Shown in pieces: positions 17,948 through 26,527 of a stretch of 64,000 nucleotides of DNA. This stretch comes from Bradyrhizobium sp. CB3481. GTDB taxonomy: Bacteria > Pseudomonadota > Alphaproteobacteria > Rhizobiales > Xanthobacteraceae. The position numbers were made by a program, and so were the translations under genes. The stretch lies in NCBI RefSeq assembly GCF_029714305.1, contig NZ_CP121647.1, positions 7,770,501-7,834,500 of the forward strand, written 5' to 3'. The notes under the pieces are model-generated. The model worked only from the letters and a program-made list of their open reading frames with translations, searched no databases and had not been told where the DNA came from. Position 1 is the stretch's first letter. The number at the start of each line of letters is the position of its first letter.

Positions 17948-18556
17948 TTAAGAAGCCACCTCACCCAGAACGCGGCACTGAAAGACGCGTACCGGAAGGC
18001 ACATATTTCGGAATTTCTGAATTCCCAAATCTTCCAGCGGCAACGAGAGGCTGGGGCCCACCAACTCGGCAACCCTGTCGGTCATCGCGATTCCGCCAGC
18101 CGGCGCAACGGTTTGCAGCCGCGCCGCGACGTTGACATCGTGGCCGTAGATGTCTTCCTTATCGGCAATGATGTTGCCGCAGCTCAGTCCCATGCGGAAG
18201 ACGATTCGGCGATCGCCGCTCTCGCCCTTGCAGCGTTCGACCATCTGCTGCTGAACCTGGATGGCGCACCACACGGCGTCGAGGGCCGTCTCGAATTCAG
18301 CCAATATGCCGTCGCCAGTCGATTTCACAAATCTGGCCCGGTATTCGGCGGTCATCGGATCGATCAGCTCTCGACGATGAGCCTTGTAGCGCAAATAGGT
18401 TTGCTCTTCATTCAGGCTCGTCAACCGTGAATATTCGACGACATCGGCGGTGAGAACCGCGCCCCATCTCCGCTCCAGTAGTTGCGCGGTCGGGCCGTCC
18501 ACGACTTCGGACCTTGCCGGCCGTGCTCCTGCTGCGATGAAATGCTCCGTACGCAT
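17948..18556 (-). CDS. Class III adenylate/guanylate cyclase, single catalytic domain
   Basis: 202 residues, essentially one cyclase homology domain. The metal-binding aspartates are Asp38 in LTADVVEYSRL and Asp82 in KSTGDGILAEF, and GHDVNVAARLQ holds the transition-state Asn and Arg. It makes a cyclic nucleotide in the cytoplasm, probably cAMP; specificity cannot be read reliably. No sensor or membrane domain is attached. The frame is open to 18646, but GAGG ten bases before ATG 18556 and the family boundary support the shorter start. It is 88 bases upstream of the peroxidase gene on the same strand, so it may open the peroxidase/small-protein operon. Confidence 0.85.
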   Translation of the reverse strand: MRTEHFIAAGARPARSEVVDGPTAQLLERRWGAVLTADVVEYSRLTSLNEEQTYLRYKAHRRELIDPMTAEYRARFVKSTGDGILAEFETALDAVWCAIQVQQQMVERCKGESGDRRIVFRMGLSCGNIIADKEDIYGHDVNVAARLQTVAPAGGIAMTDRVAELVGPSLSLPLEDLGIQKFRNMCLPVRVFQCRVLGEVAS

Positions 18557-18912
18557 CTTCGACCTCGCACTGTTTGAGCTTCCCGTGCCGCCTGCGACGT
18601 TGCTGCGACAACTTGCAGCGCTTGCCGTCTCGCGAATTGCGGGCACCCTGGCAGTCCGCCGTCATACGAGCGTTAGTTGGGAGATCAGGGGCGTCATTCG
18701 ATCAGCAAACGCGCCTGACTGTCGGACGGCCGGCGCTTCGGATTCCGGGCGGCCCCGGCGTCCTCGCGTTCGGCAAAATGGGCGCATTGGTCCCATGAGA
18801 AAGCCGCTGGAGAGGTATCCAGCGGCTTTCTCATGTGTTGGGGGAACGTGGTCTCTGCTTCGGGCGCGCAAGCGTCAACTGGCTACGGGGAATCGTTGAA
18901 TGCGATCCTGCG
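18557..18912. other. Intergenic stretch without a credible gene
   Basis: 356 bases between the RND permease 3' end and the cyclase gene. It holds the cyclase promoter region and the strong hairpin annotated separately. Open frames here have no ribosome site and no recognisable product. Confidence 0.6.
18795..18834. terminator. Long perfect hairpin downstream of the RND operon
   Basis: ATGAGAAAGCCGCTGG and its exact complement CCAGCGGCTTTCTCAT flank an eight-base loop. A 16-bp perfect stem lying beyond the 3' end of the RND permease gene (which is read leftwards) fits a transcription terminator or 3'-end protecting hairpin. There is no long T-run. Confidence 0.6.
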
Positions 18913-21900
18913 TCAGGATCCTGCCCCCGTGTCAGCAACGGCTCGCTGCGTCGTCGGCCCGCCAGCCTTCTTCGCCTTCCGCTCCTTCAGCCAGTTCTCG
19001 AACCGTTGGATCACGACGAAGAACGTCGGCACGAACAGCACGGCGAGACAGGTCGAGGCCAGCATGCCCGAAAACACGGTGATGCCGATCGACTTCCGCG
19101 CATTGGCGCCGGCGCCGGTGGCAAGCACCAGCGGCACGACGCCGAGGATGAAGGCGAACGATGTCATCAGGATCGGGCGGAAGCGGGCGCGCGCCGCGTT
19201 GACCGCGGACTCCAGCAGCGGCTTGCGGTCGCGCACGTGCAGTTCCAGCGCCACCTCGACGATCAGGATCGCGTTCTTGGCCGACAGCGCGATCAACAGG
19301 ATAATGCCGATCTGGGTGTAGAGGTTGTTCTCGATCCGCAGGCTGGTCAGCACCAGCATCGGTCCCAGTAGCGACAACGGTACCGCGAGGATCACCGAGA
19401 TCGGCGCGTACCAGCTTTCGTATTGCCCGGCCAGCACGAGGTAGACCAGCAGCAGGGCAAGGCCGAACGCCCAGTAGATCTGGCCGCCGACCACCTTCTC
19501 CTGATACGACATCGCCGTCCACTCGAAGCCGGTGCCCTGCGGCAGCGTCTTGGCGGCGATCTCCTCCATCAGGGTCATCGACTGGCCTGAGCTGTAGCCG
19601 GTGGCCGGCAGGCCGATGATGGTGGCAGACGGATAGAGGTTATACAGGCTGATCAGCGACGGACCGACCGCCGGCGTGATTTTCGCCACCGCACCGAGCG
19701 GGATCATGTCGCCCTGGCTGTTGCGCACCGTCAGCCGCTCGATATCGCGTGGCGTCAGGCGGAATTGCGCGTCACCCTGCGCATAGACCTGGAAGGTGCG
19801 ACCGAACTTGTTGAACTGGTTGACGTAGCTCGAGCCCATGTAGGACGACAGCGTCGAGAACACCTGGTCGGTCGTGACGTGCATGGTCTGGGCCTTGACG
19901 CGGTCCACCTCGACGTCGAATTGCGGCACCATCGAGCGGAACGGCGAACTGACCCGCTGCAGCGCGCTCTGCGTCCCGGCATTGGCGACGATCGCCCCGG
20001 TGATCGCCTGCAGCTTGCTGAAATCGGAGTTGCCGTCGCGGAGCTGCACCTGCATCGCAAAGCCCGCCGCGTTGCCGATGCCCTGGATCGGCGGCGGCGG
20101 CACCACCAGGATGCGCGCCTCGTCAATGACCGACAGTTTTTCGTTCAAGCCGACGAACAGCGACCGCAGATCCTCGCCCTGCCCGCGCGCGCTCCACTCC
20201 TTGAGAATGAGATAGGCCACGCCGGCATTGGCAAGGCTGGAGGAATTGTCGAGCGCGGAGATGCCCGCGATCGTGATCACCTGCTCGACGCCTGGCGACT
20301 TGCCGGTGATCTCGCTGACCCGCGTCAGGACGCGCTGGGTTCGATCCAGCGAAGCACCGTCGGGCAGTTGTACGGCAACCAGGAGGTAGCCCTGATCCTC
20401 GATCGGGATGAAGCCGGTCGGCACTCGCGACAGGCCATAGCCGCCGATCGCGATCAGGATCAACGCTCCGATCACCGAGACGTTGCTGTGCGCGACCAGG
20501 CGGGCGATCAACCGGCTATACCAGGCTTCGATACGGTTATAGGCCGCGTTGAAGCCACGGTAAAAGAAGTTGCGCTGCTCCGGCGGCGCGGGCGGGCGCA
20601 GCCACAGCGCGCACTGCGTCGGCTTCAGCGTCGCCGCATTGATGGCGCTGAGCAGCGCGGTCGCGGCGATCACCAGTGCGAACTGGGCGTACATCCGTCC
20701 CGTCAATCCCGGCAGGAACGCCGACGGCAGGAACACCGAGATCAGCACCAGCGTGATGCCGACGATCGGCGCAAACAGCGCGTCCATCGCGCTGATCGCC
20801 GCATCATGGCCGGACATCCCCTTCTCGATATTGTGGGCCGCGCCTTCGACCACGACGATGGCGTCATCGACCACGATGCCGATCGCAAGTACGATCGCAA
20901 ACAGCGTCGAGATATTGACGGTGAAGCCGAGCGCCGCCATCGCCGCGAAGGCGCCGATGATCGTCACCGGCACCGTCGTCGCCGGCACCAGCATTGCGCG
21001 CCAGTCCTGCAGGAAGACCAGGATCACGATCAGCACAAGCAAGCCGGCCTCGATCAGCGTCTTGTAGACCTCGTTGATCGATTCGGAGACGAATTTGGTA
21101 GTGTCGAACGGCGTATCGTAGACCACATCCTGTGGGAACGACTTCGACAGCTGTTCCATCTTCTTCTTGACGGCCTGCTCGACCTCCAGCGCGTTGGCGC
21201 CGGGCGACTGGAATACACCGATGCCGGTCGCCGGCTTGTTGTTCAGCGAAAACTGCTGGCTGTAGGTCTGGGCGCCGAGCTCGACCCAGCCGACGTCGCG
21301 CACCCGCGTGACGTCGCCGCTGCTGCCAGTCTTGACGATCACGTTTTCGAACTCGCTGACGTCGTCGAGCCGTCCGGCGACATTCAGCGTATATTGAAAC
21401 GACTGCCCGGCAGGCGCCGGCGGCGCGCCGACCTGTCCGGCGGTGACCTGCTGGCTCTGCTGCTGGATCGCCGAAATGACGTCCTGCGGCATCAAGTTGC
21501 GCGCATAGAGCTTGTTCGGGTCGAGCCAGACCCGCATCGAATACTGGCCGGCGCCGAACACCGTGACGTTGCCGACGCCGGGCAGGCGCGACAGCTCGTC
21601 GCGAATATTGATGGTGGCATAGTTCGAAAGGAACAGGCTGTCATAGGTCGATTTCGGCGAGGTCAGGGTCACGAACAGCAGGATCGCCGTCGACTTCTTC
21701 TGCACGGTGACGCCCTGGTTCTGCACTGATTGCGGCAACTGCGCCAGCGCGCTCGACACCCGGTTCTGTACCAGGACCTGCGCGAAATTGAGGTCGGTGC
21801 CGATCTTGAACGTCACCGTCAACGAATAGGAACCGTCGGAGCCGCTGTAGGACTGCATGTAGAGCATGTCCTCGACGCCGTTGACCTGCTGCTCGATCGG

Positions 21901-22092
21901 CAGCGCTACCGTATCGATCACGGTTTTCGCGCTGGCGCCGGGATAGCGGGTCGTCACCTGCACCGTCGGCGGCACGACCTCGGGATATTGCGCGACAGCA
22001 AGGCGGAACAGGCAGACGCCGCCGATCAGGATCATCAGGATGGCGATGACGTTGGAAAGAACGGGCCGTTCGATGAAGAATTTTGAAATCAT
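18913..22092 (-). CDS. RND multidrug efflux permease (HAE-1 family)
   Basis: 1059 residues, normal length for AcrB/MexF-type pumps. MISKFFIERPVLSNVIAILM is the typical first helix. The proton-relay aspartate pair is in IVVDDAIVVVEG (TM4, near residue 407), and AGQYESWYAPISVILAVPL is the late conserved block. It exports drugs or hydrophobic compounds from the inner membrane and periplasm using the proton gradient. It starts nine bases after the adaptor gene's stop, with AGGAG before ATG 22092. No outer-membrane channel gene and no dedicated regulator lie next to the pair, so a TolC-like partner elsewhere is expected. Confidence 0.95.
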   Translation of the reverse strand: MISKFFIERPVLSNVIAILMILIGGVCLFRLAVAQYPEVVPPTVQVTTRYPGASAKTVIDTVALPIEQQVNGVEDMLYMQSYSGSDGSYSLTVTFKIGTDLNFAQVLVQNRVSSALAQLPQSVQNQGVTVQKKSTAILLFVTLTSPKSTYDSLFLSNYATINIRDELSRLPGVGNVTVFGAGQYSMRVWLDPNKLYARNLMPQDVISAIQQQSQQVTAGQVGAPPAPAGQSFQYTLNVAGRLDDVSEFENVIVKTGSSGDVTRVRDVGWVELGAQTYSQQFSLNNKPATGIGVFQSPGANALEVEQAVKKKMEQLSKSFPQDVVYDTPFDTTKFVSESINEVYKTLIEAGLLVLIVILVFLQDWRAMLVPATTVPVTIIGAFAAMAALGFTVNISTLFAIVLAIGIVVDDAIVVVEGAAHNIEKGMSGHDAAISAMDALFAPIVGITLVLISVFLPSAFLPGLTGRMYAQFALVIAATALLSAINAATLKPTQCALWLRPPAPPEQRNFFYRGFNAAYNRIEAWYSRLIARLVAHSNVSVIGALILIAIGGYGLSRVPTGFIPIEDQGYLLVAVQLPDGASLDRTQRVLTRVSEITGKSPGVEQVITIAGISALDNSSSLANAGVAYLILKEWSARGQGEDLRSLFVGLNEKLSVIDEARILVVPPPPIQGIGNAAGFAMQVQLRDGNSDFSKLQAITGAIVANAGTQSALQRVSSPFRSMVPQFDVEVDRVKAQTMHVTTDQVFSTLSSYMGSSYVNQFNKFGRTFQVYAQGDAQFRLTPRDIERLTVRNSQGDMIPLGAVAKITPAVGPSLISLYNLYPSATIIGLPATGYSSGQSMTLMEEIAAKTLPQGTGFEWTAMSYQEKVVGGQIYWAFGLALLLVYLVLAGQYESWYAPISVILAVPLSLLGPMLVLTSLRIENNLYTQIGIILLIALSAKNAILIVEVALELHVRDRKPLLESAVNAARARFRPILMTSFAFILGVVPLVLATGAGANARKSIGITVFSGMLASTCLAVLFVPTFFVVIQRFENWLKERKAKKAGGPTTQRAVADTGAGS

Positions 22093-22101
22093 GGCCGGCT
22101 C

Positions 22102-23304
22102 CTATTTGGCCGACGCCGGCTGCGCTTCGACTTTCTTGATTTGCGGATCGACCTTCTGGCCCGGGATCGCGCGGAGCAGCCCGGCGGTGATCACGCGGTC
22201 GTCGGCTTTCAGGCCCTCTTCGATGACGCGGAGCTCGCCTTCCAGCGGCCCGACCCGCACCTTGCGCTGCTCGACGATATTGTCGGCGTTCACCACCAGC
22301 AGGTAGCGTCCGGCCTGATCGGCACCGAGGGCGACGTCGGGCACGAACAGCGCATTCTGCACCTGATCCACCGGCACGCGAACCCGGACGAAGAACCCCG
22401 GCAACAAGGCGCGGTCGGCATTGGGCAGCACCCCGCGCACGGGAAGCGTGCCCGTCGACTGATTGAGCGTCGCGGCAGCATAATCGAGGTTGCCCTTGTG
22501 CGGAAAGCCGGTCTCGGTCTGCAATCCGACTTCGACCGGCAACTGCCTGAGATCGTCGGCCGTCATTCCACGCTTGCGGGCTTCCGCGCGGATTCGCAGC
22601 ACGTCCTGTTCGTTGACGTTGAAATTCACATAGATCGGGTCGAGCGCCACGATGGTGGCAAGCTGCGTCGGCGAAGACGCACCGACGAATTCGCCGATCG
22701 AGACGAGATGCGCGCTGACCACGCCGTCGAACGGCGCGGCCACATTGGTATAGCCATAATTGACCGCCGCGATCTTGGTATTGACCTGGGCCTGCAGCAG
22801 GTTGGCCTGCGCATTGTCGCGGTTCGAGGTGGAAGTATCCAGCGTGGCCTGCGAAACGGCCTGCCGCTGCACCAATTCCTGCTGGCGCTTGAAGTCTGCT
22901 TCGGCCTGTCGCACCGTTGCCTGCGCGCCTGTTTCCGCCGCCTGCGCCTGTTCGAGCTTGAGCTTGTAGGTGTCGGGCTCGATCGTGAACAGCGAGGTGC
23001 CCTCCTTTACGAAGGCGCCGTCCTTATAGTTGATCGATTGCAGAAAGCCCTGTACGCGCGCGACCAGATCGACATTCTTGAACGCAGCCGTATTGCCCGT
23101 CGCTTCCAGATAGCGCGTGAAGGGGCGCTGCACCGGTGTCATCACTTCGACCTTCGCCGGCGGAGGCGGCACAAAAGTATTTTGTTCGCAGGCACTTAAG
23201 ACGGCCATCGCGACCATCGCGAAGCCGGCACGGCTGATCGTCGCGCCTTTTTGTGCGGCAGTGCCGCATGATTCCGGACGTGCAGGCGAACGCGAAGCCT
23301 TCAT
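22102..23304 (-). CDS. RND efflux periplasmic adaptor subunit
   Basis: 400 residues. A hydrophobic signal with lipobox LSAC (Cys39) predicts a lipoprotein anchored to the inner membrane. The rest follows the AcrA/MexE plan: barrel-sandwich halves around a long alpha-helical hairpin (about 115-175, rich in Q, A and E), then beta-barrel and membrane-proximal domains. It bridges the RND permease encoded immediately downstream to an outer-membrane channel. The N-terminus before the lipobox is longer than usual; a shorter start is possible but no better ribosome site was seen. Confidence 0.93.
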   Translation of the reverse strand: MKASRSPARPESCGTAAQKGATISRAGFAMVAMAVLSACEQNTFVPPPPAKVEVMTPVQRPFTRYLEATGNTAAFKNVDLVARVQGFLQSINYKDGAFVKEGTSLFTIEPDTYKLKLEQAQAAETGAQATVRQAEADFKRQQELVQRQAVSQATLDTSTSNRDNAQANLLQAQVNTKIAAVNYGYTNVAAPFDGVVSAHLVSIGEFVGASSPTQLATIVALDPIYVNFNVNEQDVLRIRAEARKRGMTADDLRQLPVEVGLQTETGFPHKGNLDYAAATLNQSTGTLPVRGVLPNADRALLPGFFVRVRVPVDQVQNALFVPDVALGADQAGRYLLVVNADNIVEQRKVRVGPLEGELRVIEEGLKADDRVITAGLLRAIPGQKVDPQIKKVEAQPASAK

Positions 23305-23502
23305 TTTTCGTGCCCCAATCTTTTTGTCTGGAAAAGGCTTTAGTCAGAAATCGGCTTTCCGCTACCCCATGAAAATAGCAACAATCCGCTTGCGGCGGAA
23401 CCAGAAAGCGAAAATGATGTGTCCCGATTTTTCTAAATGACTTTCGAGATTCACTTCCGGTTGGAGCGGCGGCTTCCGGCGACGACAAAAGGATTTATTC
23501 AA

Positions 23503-24336
23503 ATGATCAACACTTTGACGCGCACGAGAAAGCTTGGGCCGCTGCTGGCGGCCGCAATAGTCGCAACTGCAGTACCGGTGTTTGCGCAAGCGCCGACCCA
23601 GGCGCAGCGCGACGCCGTCAAATCCCAATGCCGCTCCGACTACATCGCGCATTGCTCAAGCGTGCCGCCGGGCGGCGAGGCATCGCTGCAATGCCTGGCT
23701 AAGAACATGTCAAGCCTCTCGCCGAGTTGCCAGAGCGCGGTGCGCGCCGTAGAGGCAGCGGCCGCACCCGCCAAGCCGGCGGACACGGCGAAGCCGACCG
23801 AAACCGCGGCGCCGAAATCTGCAACTCCGGCCGCGGCAACGGCAGCACCATCCAAGTCTGGCGAACCAAAGGCCGCAGCCGCGCCGGCCGCAGGACAGCC
23901 GTCCAGCGCGCAAATTTCCGCGATCCGCAGCGCGTGCCGCTCCGATTATCCGAAGGTCTGCGCGGGCGTGCCGACCGGTGGCGCACCGGCGGTGCAATGC
24001 CTGGAGAAGAACAAGGCCAAACTCTCGGCCGGCTGCGCGACGGCTGTCTCCGCGGTGACCGGCGGTGGCGCTGCGTCGGCCGCGGCAGCGCCCGCAGCGG
24101 GTGCAGGCGCGGCCGCTACCGCTGCGCCGGCGGCGGCGCCAACCGTCATCGTGCTGCGTCCGCTGCGCCCGCGCGAAGAACTGTTCGTGCTGCGCTCGGC
24201 CTGCGGCGCCGACGTCCGCACGATTTGCGGCGGCGTCGCGCCGGGCGGCGGGCGCATCGTGCAGTGCCTTGCGACCAACGCCGCCCAGCTGTCGCCGGCC
24301 TGCAAGGACGTGCTGTCACAGTTCGCCGCGCGTTGA
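23503..24336 (+). CDS. Secreted protein with three cysteine-rich repeats
   Basis: 277 residues from ATG 23503, with AAAGGA nine bases upstream; the frame is open to 23437 but that adds 22 residues before the signal peptide. The signal peptide ends near PVFAQA (about residue 29). Three copies of a module C-x3-D-x3-C-x(5-8)-GG-x(5)-CL-x(8-9)-LS-x2-C follow, near residues 41-76, 144-179 and 233-268. They are separated by long Ala/Pro-rich linkers. The modules resemble the cysteine-rich repeat of Golgi/FGF-receptor-like proteins (PF00839), which is found in many rhizobial secreted proteins of unknown role. Each module could carry two disulfides. Confidence 0.75.
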   Translation: MINTLTRTRKLGPLLAAAIVATAVPVFAQAPTQAQRDAVKSQCRSDYIAHCSSVPPGGEASLQCLAKNMSSLSPSCQSAVRAVEAAAAPAKPADTAKPTETAAPKSATPAAATAAPSKSGEPKAAAAPAAGQPSSAQISAIRSACRSDYPKVCAGVPTGGAPAVQCLEKNKAKLSAGCATAVSAVTGGGAASAAAAPAAGAGAAATAAPAAAPTVIVLRPLRPREELFVLRSACGADVRTICGGVAPGGGRIVQCLATNAAQLSPACKDVLSQFAAR

Positions 24337-24345
24337 CCGCCGCGT

Positions 24346-24376
24346 CCGGCGATCCCCATCGATCCGGGATCGCCGG
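24346..24376. terminator. Hairpin between convergent genes
   Basis: CCGGCGATCCC and GGGATCGCCGG form an 11-bp perfect stem around a nine-base loop, placed exactly between two convergent stop codons. It could end transcription from both sides; no T-run is present. Confidence 0.55.
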
Positions 24377-24736
24377 TCACTCGCCGCCGCGAAAGGCGAG
24401 GATGAGCTGAATGAGCCGCACCGACAGCGAGACATAGAAGATCGTCATCAGGATTTGGTAGGCGATATGCCAGTTGAGCCTGGCGAGCTTGTAGAGTCCG
24501 TCGAGGAAGTTCAGCAGCAGGAGAATGACGCCGAACAGCATGACGCCGCGGCCGATCAGGCCGTGCCTGAGATAGCCGAACAGCTGGATCGCCGGCTCGT
24601 TGCTCGATACATGCGCGCCGGCCGATACGATCAACGTCCCGATGATCATCTTTTCGACGTGAGAGAATACTTCTTTTGAGACCGGTCCGACACGTTCGGC
24701 ATAGAACGATAGCCATTTGGCCCTGAGCTGCGCCAT
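24377..24736 (-). CDS. Small inner-membrane protein of unknown function
   Basis: 119 residues with about three hydrophobic segments (roughly 30-45, 62-78 and 92-112) after a polar N-terminus (MAQLRAKWLSFYAERVG). No motif that I recognise. It begins at ATG 24736 and stands alone, convergent with the cysteine-rich-repeat gene. Codon usage is normal for the window, so it is probably a real gene. Confidence 0.6.
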   Translation of the reverse strand: MAQLRAKWLSFYAERVGPVSKEVFSHVEKMIIGTLIVSAGAHVSSNEPAIQLFGYLRHGLIGRGVMLFGVILLLLNFLDGLYKLARLNWHIAYQILMTIFYVSLSVRLIQLILAFRGGE

Positions 24737-24948
24737 TGGATTTTCCTTAGGGTTCTTGCAGCAACGAAATGGAGTTTCACTACAGCGGGTCCGCGATCAA
24801 GAAGCAAGGATGAGCCCCGCTTGATCTACGAACAATCCATTCGACGAGATCGTCGTCCGTACACGCCGTGACATCCGCAGAACCTTACGAAGAAACTTCA
24901 ATAAGAAACTTTCGAGACTGAATACGAGCAACATTCCGGGAGACTGCC

Positions 24949-25161
24949 ATGCGTTATTTCCTGATCATTGCATCCGCCCTCCTCGCCTTCGGCACCACGA
25001 TGACGTTTGAATCGACGGAAGCCAATGCCGTCGTATGCGCCAGGGGCGTCTATCGCGCCGGCTGCGCCGGAGCCCGTGGCGCGGTCGTCGTCCGCAAGCC
25101 CGTCGCCGTGGCCTGCCGCTGGGTATGGGTCGGTGGCGTGAAGGTCCGCCGCTGCGTCTGA
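24949..25161 (+). CDS. Small secreted Cys/Arg/Val-rich protein
   Basis: 70 residues with a clear signal peptide (about 1-27, ending ANA) and a mature part of some 43 residues rich in Val, Ala, Arg and with four cysteines (CARGVYRAGCAGARG and CRWVWVGGVKVRRC). GGGAG lies seven bases before ATG 24949. No function recognised. Small, basic, secreted proteins of this style are common in Bradyrhizobium. It stands alone upstream of the aromatic-catabolism island. Confidence 0.65.
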   Translation: MRYFLIIASALLAFGTTMTFESTEANAVVCARGVYRAGCAGARGAVVVRKPVAVACRWVWVGGVKVRRCV

Positions 25162-25357
25162 CGTAGCCGGTTTGCCCGTCATCCGCCGCGGGATACTGGT
25201 CCGCTTGGCGGACAGCCGTTCGCGGATAGAACTGGCGGGCCGTGACGGGCGGCACGGGCCGGATCCTGAGGTCGTGGGGACCGGACGCTCGCCCCGCGCC
25301 GGCATCATTTTTCTGTAGCGCAAATTTCTGGCGCGGATTAGTCTCCGCTTCAAATTA

Positions 25358-25371
25358 GTAAGTATACTGTC
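25358..25371 (+). promoter_or_regulatory. Operator-like site, copy 1 (probable MarR target)
   Basis: GTAAGTATACTGTC, with the palindromic core AGTATACT and matching outer G/C, lies 17 bases before the GTG of the monooxygenase gene. The same 14 bases occur at 29519-29532 upstream of gentisate dioxygenase. Both sites precede genes of one catabolic pathway and a MarR gene lies beside the second one. Confidence 0.7.
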
Positions 25372-25387
25372 GATTTGGGAGGAAGAC

Positions 25388-26527
25388 GTGCGTATCGCCG
25401 TCATCGGCGGAGGCCCCGGCGGCCTCTATTTCGCCTATCTCTGGAAGCGGCGTCGCCCCGACGCCCATATCGATCTGTTCGAACAGAACCCGGAAGGCGC
25501 CACCTGGGGATTTGGCGTGGTGTTTTCCGAGCAGGCGCTGGAATTCTTGCGCGCCGACGATCCGGAGACCGTCGATGCGATCACGCCGCGGATGGAGAGC
25601 TGGAAGAACATCACGCTCAATCTGCGTGGGCAAAGCGTCGAGATCGACGGCATCGGCTTCTCCTCGATCGGCCGGCTCGAACTGTTGACTCTTCTGCAGC
25701 AGCGCGTGCGCGCAGCCGGCGTTGCGGCGCGCTATGACACCACGATCAAGTCGCTCGACGAACTGGCGGGCTATGACCTGATCGTCGCCGCCGACGGGCT
25801 GAATTCGCTGGTGCGCCGCGGCTTTGAACAGGAATTCGGCGCCACCGTTTCGCACTCCACCAACAAGTTCGCCTGGTATGGCACGGCTAAGCGCTTCGCC
25901 ACGCTGTCGCAGACATTTGTGAAGACCGATCTGGGTTTCTTCAACGCGCACCACTACCGCTACTCGCCCTCGATGAGCACTTTTCTGGTCGAATGCGACG
26001 CCACGACCTGGCAGGCCTACGGCTTCGAGCACAAGACGATCGAGCAGTCGCAGGCGATCTGCGAAGAGATTTTTGCCGAGACGCTCGACGGCCACGCGCT
26101 GGTCTCGAACAAATCGGTATGGCGCAACTTCCCCTGGATCTGGAACGAGAACTGGTCGTACAGCAACATGGTGCTGATCGGCGATGCCCTGCATACCGCG
26201 CATTTCTCGATCGGCTCGGGCACGCGGCTTGCGATCGAGGATGCAATCGCGCTGACCAAGGCGCTGGAGGCGGAAACTGATATTGCCGCAGGCCTCGCCC
26301 GCTACCAGGCCGAACGCAAGCCGATCGTGCAGAAGCTGGTGACGGCCGCGCGCACCAGCGCCGACTGGTACGAGCGCTTCCCCGAGCACATGAAGCTCGG
26401 CCTGATGGATTTTGCCTACAGCTACATCACCCGCTCCGGGCGGATCGCCGACGACCGGCTGCGCGCGATGTCGCCGGAATTCATGGCGCGCTACGAGGCG
26501 GCGAAGACAATCGGGAGCCAGGCATGA
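25388..26527 (+). CDS. FAD-dependent aryl-CoA monooxygenase (salicylyl-CoA 5-hydroxylase-like)
   Basis: 379 residues. The FAD dinucleotide motif GGGPGG is at 7-12 and the second FAD motif is GDALHTAHFSIGSGTRLAIE. The sequence resembles the hydroxylase half of anthraniloyl-CoA/salicylyl-CoA monooxygenases; the C-terminal old-yellow-enzyme half of the bifunctional forms is absent. It would hydroxylate an aryl-CoA with NAD(P)H and oxygen. The start is GTG 25388 after GGGAGGAAG. The stop overlaps the CoA-ligase start (ATGA), and a gentisate dioxygenase is encoded nearby, so 5-hydroxylation of salicylyl-CoA to gentisyl-CoA is the best guess. The operator-like site lies directly upstream. Confidence 0.78.
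   Translation: MRIAVIGGGPGGLYFAYLWKRRRPDAHIDLFEQNPEGATWGFGVVFSEQALEFLRADDPETVDAITPRMESWKNITLNLRGQSVEIDGIGFSSIGRLELLTLLQQRVRAAGVAARYDTTIKSLDELAGYDLIVAADGLNSLVRRGFEQEFGATVSHSTNKFAWYGTAKRFATLSQTFVKTDLGFFNAHHYRYSPSMSTFLVECDATTWQAYGFEHKTIEQSQAICEEIFAETLDGHALVSNKSVWRNFPWIWNENWSYSNMVLIGDALHTAHFSIGSGTRLAIEDAIALTKALEAETDIAAGLARYQAERKPIVQKLVTAARTSADWYERFPEHMKLGLMDFAYSYITRSGRIADDRLRAMSPEFMARYEAAKTIGSQA

Noticed and set aside
19765..21729. 654-residue plus-strand frame opposite the RND permease
   Set aside because: Antisense shadow caused by high GC; its sequence is dominated by Asp, Arg and His, and the opposite strand encodes an intact RND pump.
18913..23304. RND efflux pair as the exporter of the candidate RiPP
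   Set aside because: It is separated from the locus by a strong hairpin and its own gap, and HAE-1 pumps are common house genes; no positive evidence links them.
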